Below, piece after piece: positions 6,490 through 12,518 of a DNA stretch of 14,092 bases. The DNA lies in assembly GCA_022560365.1 (NCBI GenBank), contig JADFTG010000006.1:1-14092 (forward strand), given 5' to 3'. Source of the stretch: Chloroflexota bacterium (GTDB taxonomy: Bacteria; Chloroflexota; Dehalococcoidia; SM23-28-2; RBG-16-64-32). The translations under genes and the position numbers were made by a program. The notes beneath the pieces were generated by a model. It did no database searches, was not told the origin of the DNA, and saw nothing but the letters and a program-made list of their open reading frames with translations. Within the stretch, counting starts at the first letter, position 1. Each line of letters begins with the position of its first letter.

Positions 6490-8184
6490 GTGAAGCGGGC
6501 AATCCTGCTCTTGCCCTTCGTGCTCGCGAGCGTGCTCGTCTTCAGGGACGAGCGGGATTCACAAGCGCCTATCGCCGCTGACAGCGACGTGATTCCGGGG
6601 CGTTACATCGTGCTCCTGAAGGCGGATGCAGATCCTTACAAGGCGGCGGCAGAGCTCGGGGTCGAGGCGCGCACCGTGTACAGCCACGCCGTACGTGGAT
6701 TCGCGGCGGAGATGAGCGCCGAGCGTGCAGCGGAGATCGCCGGAGCGCCGTCGGTGACGCTGGTTGAGCCGGTGAGGCGGGTGAGGATCGCGCTGCACGA
6801 GAACGACTTTCAGACGCTGGTCGAGGGCGTCGACCGCGTCGACGCTGACGAAAACCCGTCCGCCGGCATTGGCCTGCCGCCCGGACCAGACCTCAACGCC
6901 GACATCGCGATCATCGACACCGGCATCGACCTCGACCACCCCGACCTCAACGCGATGTCCGGTTTCGGCGCCTACGAGGCGCGTCTCCCGGACGATCCGG
7001 AGACTGGGCAGCCAGTGTACGACGTCTGCAACACGGCGAGCGATCCTGATGACGAGCACGGCCACGGCACGCATGTTGCAGGCACGGCCGCGGCGGTCGA
7101 CAACGACCTGGGCGTCGTGGGAACGGCGCCGGGCGCGCGCGTCTGGGCCGTGCGGGTGCTTCGGGACGACGGATACGGCTGCGACGCCGACGTCGTGCTC
7201 GGCATCGACTGGGTGACGGAGCGCAAGATGGAGTTCGACGACGGCCCCGGTGACGGCGACCCCGGCATCAACTTCACGGTCGCCAACATGAGCCTGGGGG
7301 GCGACCCGAGCGCGGCGCTCTGCACGGCTATCGCCAACTCCGTGGCGCAGGGAGTGATGTACGCCGTAGCGGCCGGCAACGACTCCGCTGACGCGAGCGT
7401 CAGCAGCCCGGCGGACTGCGCGGAGGTGGTTACCGTCTCCGCCTTCGCGGACTACGACGGGCTGCCGGGCGGGCTGGCGGGCCAGACGTGCGTGTGGACA
7501 GGCTCCCAGCCGGATCCGGACGATAGCTTCGCCTGGTTCAGCAACTACGGTCCGCTGGTGGAGATCGCCGCGCCGGGCGTGTGTGTTATGTCGACATATC
7601 TGGGCGGGTTGTATGCCGCCCTCAGCGGCACGAGCATGGCCACGCCGCACGTCGCGGGCGCTCTCGCGCTCTTCAAGGCCTCGACTGGCTACGGCGGGCC
7701 ATACGACGGAGCAAGTGTGATGGCAGCACTCACCGCTGCGGGCTGGACACGCCCGCAGAACAGCGAGTGTGGCTTCACGGAAGACCCGGACGGCTCGCCG
7801 GAGCCGGTGCTCTACCTCGGCACGTCCTGCTCGACGGCAACGACGACGCCGTCACCAACCCCATCGCCAACCCCCTCGCAAACGCTCTCACCAACCCCAT
7901 CGCTAACGCCCTCGCCAACCCCCTCACCGACCCCGTCGCCCACGCCGCTCGACCCGGCGGACATGGACTGCGACGACAGCATTACGGGCAACGACTCGCT
8001 GATCCTCATCCGGTTCGCGGCGGATGTGGCGACGGCCCTCTCGCCTAACTGCCCGCCGATCGGTGCGCTGTCCGGCCTCCGCGGCGACCTGGACTGCAGC
8101 GGCGCGGTGGACGTGAAGGACGCGCTGGTGATCCTGAGGCAGGTCGGCGGCGTGACCGAGGCGGGTACGCCCTGCACGAGTTGA
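6490..8184 (+). CDS. Secreted subtilisin-family (S8) protease with C-terminal dockerin
   Basis: This is a 564-residue protein from a GTG start that gives a clean signal peptide (MKRAILLLPFVLASVLVF); no strong Shine-Dalgarno was seen. Residues about 37-100 resemble an I9 propeptide/inhibitor (GRYIVLLKADADPYKAAAEL). The peptidase domain (about 135-420) carries the full catalytic set: Asp143 in AIIDTGIDLDHPDL, His192 in HGHGTHVAGT, oxyanion Asn297 in AVAAGNDSA and Ser382 in SGTSMATPHVAG. It should therefore be an active endopeptidase. Several cysteines (180, 231, 278, 310, 334, 365) suggest disulfides. A 12-base-period linker of S-P-T-P units (about 453-487) leads to a dockerin with loops DMDCDDSITGND (491-502) and DLDCSGAVDVKD (533-544) around NCPPIG. 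The dockerin matches that of the CAP gene just upstream and suggests docking on the anchored cohesins. Confidence 0.95.
   Translation: MKRAILLLPFVLASVLVFRDERDSQAPIAADSDVIPGRYIVLLKADADPYKAAAELGVEARTVYSHAVRGFAAEMSAERAAEIAGAPSVTLVEPVRRVRIALHENDFQTLVEGVDRVDADENPSAGIGLPPGPDLNADIAIIDTGIDLDHPDLNAMSGFGAYEARLPDDPETGQPVYDVCNTASDPDDEHGHGTHVAGTAAAVDNDLGVVGTAPGARVWAVRVLRDDGYGCDADVVLGIDWVTERKMEFDDGPGDGDPGINFTVANMSLGGDPSAALCTAIANSVAQGVMYAVAAGNDSADASVSSPADCAEVVTVSAFADYDGLPGGLAGQTCVWTGSQPDPDDSFAWFSNYGPLVEIAAPGVCVMSTYLGGLYAALSGTSMATPHVAGALALFKASTGYGGPYDGASVMAALTAAGWTRPQNSECGFTEDPDGSPEPVLYLGTSCSTATTTPSPTPSPTPSQTLSPTPSLTPSPTPSPTPSPTPLDPADMDCDDSITGNDSLILIRFAADVATALSPNCPPIGALSGLRGDLDCSGAVDVKDALVILRQVGGVTEAGTPCTS
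7849..7947 (+). repeat. 12-base tandem repeat encoding an S-P-T-P linker
   Basis: About eight degenerate units of the type CCATCGCCAACC encode Ser-Pro-Thr-Pro between the protease and its dockerin. The period is 12 bases and there are no unique spacers, so it is not a CRISPR array. Variant units (QTLSPTP, SLTPSPTP) suggest growth by slippage. In the protein it is an extended spacer and a likely glycosylation target. Confidence 0.85.
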
Positions 8185-8203
8185 GCGCAGCAGGCACCCT
8201 CTG

Positions 8204-8232
8204 TTGATGTACGTGCCGACACGCTATACGAT
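8204..8232 (+). promoter_or_regulatory. Possible promoter of the propeller lipoprotein gene
   Basis: TTGATG (8204-8209) and TACGAT (8227-8232) are 17 bases apart; an overlapping TATACG (8225-8230) would give 15. Either -10 places the transcript start within a few bases of the GTG at 8241, so the message would be nearly leaderless. That fits the lack of a Shine-Dalgarno. The match is moderate. Confidence 0.35.
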
Positions 8233-8240
8233 CAATCAGC

Positions 8241-10172
8241 GTGCCTATCCGACACCTGTTTTCCGCCACACAGACCCTCTCTAGAGGGCGTCTTGGCTTC
8301 GCACGGCCCCTGGGGCTCCTCACGATGCTTATCGCCGCCTGTGCGCTTCTCCTCGCCTGTAACGAGAGCGGCGGGTTCGCCGACCCGACGGCTACACCAC
8401 CACCGTCAGCGACCCCGACCGGCGCCCAGATCGCCTACGTCTCCGGAGAGGGCACGCCGTCGATTCGCATGGTGAACGAGTTCGTCCTGGACGACGTCAG
8501 CATCTCTCGTCCAGCCGAAGCGCGCGCCAGCTACGCACGCTGGTCGCCGGACGGCGAGAATATCGCCTACACAGCGGTGCGCGAGAACCAGCTCGAGATA
8601 TTCGTGATGAACTCGGACGGCAAACGGGTGCGCCGGCTGACAAGCGATCCGGGCGCGGACAGCCTGCCTGCCTGGTCGCCGGACAGCTCGCAGATCGCCT
8701 TCATCTCTACCCGCGACGGCAACTCCGAGGTATACGTGATGAACGCCGACGGCTCCGAGCTGACGCGCCTGACGAATGACCCGGCGCTGGACCTCTACCC
8801 GACGTGGTCGCCGGATGGCTCGCAGATCGTGTTCGAATCGGCCCGCGCGGGGAGTTCCGACATCTGGTTGATGAACGCTGACGGCTCGGACCCACGCCCG
8901 GTGACGAACGATCCGCTGACGGAGGTGGCGCCGGCCTGGTCGCCCGACGGCACGGCGATCGCTTTTTCGGTCGAAGAGCTTGGCAACGTTGACATCTACA
9001 CGATCGCGCCCGACGGCTCGAACCGCGCGCGCATCACCGAGAATCCAGAGTTCGACTCTGAGCCGTCCTGGTCAAGCGATAGCAGACGCATTGCCTTCCG
9101 CTCCAGGCGCGACCGGCGCGACGACATCTATATCATGGACCGCGACGGGGAGAACGTTGAGCGGATCACCTTCCGAAGCATCCTGCAGTACGCTTCGCCT
9201 GGCTGGTCAGGGGACGATACGCGCCTCATCTTCGCCGGCGACGACGGCGTGGAGTCTCGCATCTATGTCAAGGTCATCGACGAGCGATCGAGCGCGTGTG
9301 TACCGCTGGGCTGCCATCCGACGCCTTTGACGGACCGCCCCACGGCAGACCGCGCGCCAGCCTGGTCGCCGGACGGCTCGCTGATCCTGTTCGAGGGGTT
9401 CCGGCCGACGAACGGTGAGATCTACATCGCCGAGCCGGGACGGGACCCGATCGAGCTGACCGATGATCCCCGGTCAGACCTGGCGCCGGCCTGGTCGCCT
9501 GACAGCGCCCGGATCGTCTTTGAGTCGGAACGAGATGGCAATCGGGAGATATATGTGATGGACGCGGACGGGAGCAACGTCCGCCGGCTGACGGACTCGC
9601 CGACGTTCGATCTCTCGCCGCAGTGGTCGCCCGACGGCACGCGCATCGCGTTCCTCTCCTACCGCTCCGGCAACGGGGACATCTACACGATCGCCCCCGA
9701 TGGCAGCGGCCTCACGCAGGTCACCTCGGCAGAGTCCGTCGATCAGGCGATCGCCTGGTCGCCCGATGGCTCGCAGATCGCCTATGAGGCGATCTCTGAA
9801 GCGGGCTCTTCGATCCACGTCGTCAACGCAGACGGCAGCGGCAACGTGACTCTGGCGTCCGAGGAGGTCTTCGCCAGGACGCCGGATTGGTCGCCGGACG
9901 GATCACGGATCGCCTTCACGGCTGAGATCAGCGACAACCGGGATATCTATGTCGTGAACGCTGATGGTTCGGATCGCGCGCGCGTGACGACGACGCCCGG
10001 CTCGGACCTGACGCCCCGCTGGTCGCCTGACGGCAGTCGCCTCGCCTTCGTCTGCGAGATGCCGGAAAGCGCGGAGATCTGCATCATCAGCCCGACCGGC
10101 TTCGGCCTGACACGGCTGACGACGAATACCGTGGCGGACTCAGACCCGGTCTGGCGACCAGCAAAACCCTAG
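8241..10172 (+). CDS. TolB/PD40-type beta-propeller lipoprotein
   Basis: This is a 643-residue protein. The GTG at 8241 supplies the basic n-region (RGRLGFAR) before the hydrophobic stretch and lipobox ALLLAC, so Cys40 should be lipidated; a later ATG at 8325 would lose the basic part. After a Pro/Thr linker (47-60), about twelve repeats of 43-44 residues follow from Trp101. Each is built on WSPDGSxIAF...(D/E)IYVMNADGS...RLTNDP, the PD40/TolB-like signature. The count suggests one large or two six-bladed propellers. Such propellers bind peptides or proteins; no catalytic residue of prolyl peptidases was seen, so a scaffold or sensor role is likely. Blade 6 is irregular, with two cysteines (ACVPLGCHP). 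It lies 56 bases after the dockerin protease and overlaps the convergent kinase gene by four bases. Confidence 0.92.
   Translation: MPIRHLFSATQTLSRGRLGFARPLGLLTMLIAACALLLACNESGGFADPTATPPPSATPTGAQIAYVSGEGTPSIRMVNEFVLDDVSISRPAEARASYARWSPDGENIAYTAVRENQLEIFVMNSDGKRVRRLTSDPGADSLPAWSPDSSQIAFISTRDGNSEVYVMNADGSELTRLTNDPALDLYPTWSPDGSQIVFESARAGSSDIWLMNADGSDPRPVTNDPLTEVAPAWSPDGTAIAFSVEELGNVDIYTIAPDGSNRARITENPEFDSEPSWSSDSRRIAFRSRRDRRDDIYIMDRDGENVERITFRSILQYASPGWSGDDTRLIFAGDDGVESRIYVKVIDERSSACVPLGCHPTPLTDRPTADRAPAWSPDGSLILFEGFRPTNGEIYIAEPGRDPIELTDDPRSDLAPAWSPDSARIVFESERDGNREIYVMDADGSNVRRLTDSPTFDLSPQWSPDGTRIAFLSYRSGNGDIYTIAPDGSGLTQVTSAESVDQAIAWSPDGSQIAYEAISEAGSSIHVVNADGSGNVTLASEEVFARTPDWSPDGSRIAFTAEISDNRDIYVVNADGSDRARVTTTPGSDLTPRWSPDGSRLAFVCEMPESAEICIISPTGFGLTRLTTNTVADSDPVWRPAKP
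8541..10157 (+). repeat. About twelve tandem propeller-blade repeats of roughly 130 bases
   Basis: The DNA repeats TGGTCGCC(G/C)GA(C/T)GGC at each blade start and (A/G)TGAACGC(T/C)GA(C/T)GGCTC in the blade middle, with a period near 130 bases. Nucleotide-level similarity between blades (for example the second, third and eleventh) points to expansion by internal duplication. The repeats are wholly inside the lipoprotein gene. Confidence 0.85.
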
Positions 10173-11557
10173 CCGGCGACTTCATCGAGCGGGAGGACGA
10201 CGGTAAACACGCTGCCCTCGCCCGGCCTGCTCTCCACCTTGATTTCGCCACCGTGGGCGCTGACTATCCACTCACTAATGAACAGCCCGATACCGGCCCC
10301 GGCCGTCCGTGACCCGCTTTCGGCTCGCTCTAAACGCTGGAATATCTTCGGCAGATCCTCTTCGCTAATTCCAACACCAGTGTCCGCCACCTGAACAACG
10401 GCCTCCGTTCCCCGGCGAACGACCGACAGCGTCACACTACCTCCGGACGGCGTGTACTTGAGCGCGTTATCGGCAAGGTTGATCAGAGTCTGCTTCAGGA
10501 GATCCCTGTCGCCCGTGACCGTTACCGGTTCCTGCCGGCCCAGGCTCAATTTGACGTCGGATCGCAGGTAACGCATCTGCTGGCACACTTCGAGACACAG
10601 TTCATCAAGCTCGACGGGCGCTCTGGCGACTTCCCGGCCGGCGTCGGCATGCGCAAGGTAGAGGAGATTGGAGGTCAGCCGGACCAGGCGGTCCACTTCT
10701 CCCTTCATCCTTACCAGCGTCTGGCTGAGCTCCTCGCCGAGATCAGGTTCCAGCAGCAGAACATCGATGTTACCTCTCAGCGCGGTGAGAGGAGTGCGCA
10801 ACTCGTGTGACATGTCGAGTACGAAGTTGCGCTGAATTTCGAACGCCCTCTGGAGGCGCTCTAACATGGCGTCGAAGGTGTCGGCCAGATGCTGAACCTC
10901 AACGGGCTCTCCGGCCGCCGCTATCCGGCGGCTCAGGTCAGACGCCTCGATCTCTCGGGCCACATTGGTCACCCGCGAGATCGGACGGAGGTTGCTCTCG
11001 GCGATCCAGAAGCCGGCGAGCAGGGCCAGCACCAGGCCCAGGCCACCGGCCACCACAGCGATCGTCTCCACGGCAGCATCGACGTCATTAAGAGCTTCCA
11101 CGCTCTCCCCCACCTGGAGGATGCCAACGAGCTCATGGCCGATCGTCAACCGGGACGTCTGTACTTGATGCGCGTCGCCGACGATCTCGACCCGCTCTTT
11201 TACAACGCCGCCGGCCAGGACCGCCGCCCGTTCCTCCTCCGTAAGCTCCAGTTCGCCAACGGGCATCCCTGTGGAAGAGGCGATTACATCGCCCTCCAGA
11301 TCCCGGATCAAGACCGGAAACGAGGAAGTCTCGATCAGCGTGGCAACGGCTGCGCTATCCAGATCGCTGGCATTTGTTACGTCGCTGAGGGCGATCTGCG
11401 CCCTCACCTGACCGCTCTGGGCTGAGAGATCTTCGTTGATATTGCCAGCGAGGATGTCATGGAGGATGACCCGCAAGCTGACGAAGATGCTAACGACTAC
11501 CAGAAGTACGACGGCAGCGAGTGAGAGCGTGAGCCGCCACCGAAGGCTACGGGTCAT
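10169..11557 (-). CDS. Membrane sensor histidine kinase
   Basis: This 462-residue kinase has a membrane helix at about 10-32, an extracytoplasmic sensor region (about 33-163), a second helix (about 164-185) and a HAMP domain (about 187-240). The dimerisation/phosphoacceptor helix has FVLDMSHELRTPLTALRGN, with His251 as the phosphorylated residue. The ATPase domain shows the N box (LINLADNALKY, 358-368), G1 (DTGVGI, 392-397), F box (PKIFQRL) and G2 (TAGAGIGL, 418-425), so it looks fully active. Its ATG overlaps the regulator's TAA as TAATG, indicating translational coupling. The sensor region has no domain I can name; being extracytoplasmic, it may monitor the envelope or secreted proteins. 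The stop overlaps the propeller gene's stop tail to tail. The architecture resembles BaeS/MprB-type kinases, but I do not assign a symbol. Confidence 0.96.
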   Translation of the reverse strand: MTRSLRWRLTLSLAAVVLLVVVSIFVSLRVILHDILAGNINEDLSAQSGQVRAQIALSDVTNASDLDSAAVATLIETSSFPVLIRDLEGDVIASSTGMPVGELELTEEERAAVLAGGVVKERVEIVGDAHQVQTSRLTIGHELVGILQVGESVEALNDVDAAVETIAVVAGGLGLVLALLAGFWIAESNLRPISRVTNVAREIEASDLSRRIAAAGEPVEVQHLADTFDAMLERLQRAFEIQRNFVLDMSHELRTPLTALRGNIDVLLLEPDLGEELSQTLVRMKGEVDRLVRLTSNLLYLAHADAGREVARAPVELDELCLEVCQQMRYLRSDVKLSLGRQEPVTVTGDRDLLKQTLINLADNALKYTPSGGSVTLSVVRRGTEAVVQVADTGVGISEEDLPKIFQRLERAESGSRTAGAGIGLFISEWIVSAHGGEIKVESRPGEGSVFTVVLPLDEVAG

Positions 11558-12255
11558 TAGGGCTTAAGCATATAACCCACTCCGCGCACGGAGTGAATCA
11601 TGTCCGATTCTCCATCCTCGTTGAGCTTTCTTCGGAGATACCGTATGTAGACCTTGATCACGTCGGAGTCGAGATCGAAATCGTATCCCCAGACACGTTC
11701 GAAGAGCGTCTGCTTCTTAACGACTTTTCCGGCATTTCGAGCCAGGTACTCCAGGAGCTCATATTCACGATTCGTCAGATTCACTACGCGGCCGACTCGA
11801 CTGACCTCGCGACTTGCTGGATTAATGGTCAATTCGCCTACTTCGAGGATCTCTTCGCGAGGAACCCGCCTTCTCAGGGCAGCAGCAAGGCGAGCGGAGA
11901 GTTCGTCGAACGAGAAGGGCTTCGTGATGTAGTCGTCCGCACCGGCTTCCAGCCCCCGCACCTTATCGCTCACGGAGTCCAGGGCTGTCAGCATGATTAT
12001 CGGCACATCCTCACTGACCGCCCGTATACGCTTGCAGACCTCCACCCCATCAATGCCGGGCAGCATCAGATCGAGCAAGACGACATCCGGGGGCGTCTCG
12101 CGAAAGATATCGAGGCCCTCCGGTCCCGATGAGGCAACGTCTACCGCGTACCCCTTGAGCACCAAGCCTCGCTTAATGAAGGCGGTGATGTCCTCCTCAT
12201 CCTCTATGACCAGGACGCGCGCTATCGCCTTCGGAATCCCGCTGCCGTGTTCGAT
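11557..12255 (-). CDS. OmpR/PhoB-family response regulator with non-standard start
   Basis: The receiver domain is complete in frame: ARVLVIEDEEDI supplies the acidic pocket, VVLLDLMLPGIDG the phosphorylated Asp (Asp62 counting from 12255), MLTALD the Thr and TKPFSFDEL the Lys. A winged-helix DNA-binding domain follows (about 140-232; LTNREYELLEYLARNAG, VWGYDFDLDSDVIKVYIRYL, VRGVGYMLKP). The start is odd. No ATG, GTG or TTG lies in frame between the stop at 12297-12295 and a TTG at 12165, which would remove the first strand and the acidic pocket. The best Shine-Dalgarno, GGGGAGG (12267-12261), sits five bases before an in-frame ATC at 12255, the start used here; ATT (12237) and ATA (12225) also occur. 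A rare start codon, a base error or a lost start are all possible. The kinase gene follows in the TAATG overlap. Confidence 0.92.
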   Translation of the reverse strand: MEHGSGIPKAIARVLVIEDEEDITAFIKRGLVLKGYAVDVASSGPEGLDIFRETPPDVVLLDLMLPGIDGVEVCKRIRAVSEDVPIIMLTALDSVSDKVRGLEAGADDYITKPFSFDELSARLAAALRRRVPREEILEVGELTINPASREVSRVGRVVNLTNREYELLEYLARNAGKVVKKQTLFERVWGYDFDLDSDVIKVYIRYLRRKLNEDGESDMIHSVRGVGYMLKP

Positions 12256-12260
12256 TCGGG

Positions 12261-12267
12261 CCTCCCC
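12261..12267 (-). promoter_or_regulatory. Strong Shine-Dalgarno that points to an ATC start
   Basis: On the minus strand GGGGAGG is followed by CCCGA and then ATC (12255-12253) in the response-regulator frame. It is the only strong ribosome-binding sequence upstream of the receiver domain, and it decided the start chosen. Confidence 0.5.
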
Positions 12268-12291
12268 AAAACTGTACTTGCTCCTATGAGC

Positions 12292-12300
12292 ATTCTAACA
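12292..12300 (-). promoter_or_regulatory. Extended -10 promoter of the two-component operon
   Basis: On the minus strand TG-T-TAGAAT reads as an extended -10 (five of six in the hexamer). No -35 is seen at 17 bases, which extended -10 promoters can lack. Transcription would start near 12285, leaving a leader of about 30 bases with the GGGGAGG Shine-Dalgarno inside it. Confidence 0.45.
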
Positions 12301-12319
12301 GCCACGCAGCTCTGGACGA

Positions 12320-12361
12320 CATTGGTGAACCAATGGCACAGCATGACTCCGGTTGACAACC
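12320..12361. promoter_or_regulatory. Paired inverted repeats in the divergent promoter region
   Basis: CATTGGT-GA-ACCAATG (12320-12335) has perfect 7-bp arms. GGTTG-A-CAACC (12351-12361) has 5-bp arms and contains TTGACA (12353-12358). The first sits where the -35 contacts of the two-component promoter would be, and the second over a possible -35 for the plus-strand TSP3 gene. They are candidate operators for control of one or both transcripts. Confidence 0.4.
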
Positions 12362-12505
12362 ATGATTGGCTCCTACTACGTTATAGCAACGCCAAGAGGT
12401 CGGGCGGCGACTCCCGGAGGTACGGGGATAGCGCGGTAGCGGGCCGGCAATCAACGAGGCTCGTTCCGCAATCCGGGCGCGGCGGCACGACTCATCGACA
12501 TATAT

Positions 12506-12511
12506 AAGGAG
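12506..12511 (+). promoter_or_regulatory. Shine-Dalgarno AAGGAG fixing a TTG start
   Basis: AAGGAG ends seven bases before the TTG at 12519. The spacing is ideal, and the TTG begins a clean signal peptide, so the TTG start is well supported. Confidence 0.8.
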
Positions 12512-12518
12512 ACGACCG

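Noticed and set aside
6559-7650. Long 363-residue open frame on the minus strand
   Set aside because: It lies wholly opposite the protease gene, whose catalytic motifs are intact. The antisense product is Arg/Val/His-rich without motifs, as expected for a shadow in GC-rich DNA.
7849-7947. CRISPR-like array
   Set aside because: The 12-base units are too short, have no unique spacers and keep a perfect S-P-T-P coding frame.
11557-12165. Response regulator beginning at the TTG at 12165
   Set aside because: This would remove the first strand and the acidic phosphorylation pocket, both clearly encoded in the same frame upstream.
12353-12387. TTGACA ... TATAGC promoter for the second TSP3 gene
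   Set aside because: The gap is 23 bases, too long for a sigma70 promoter. No better -10 was found, so I report the palindrome but not a promoter.
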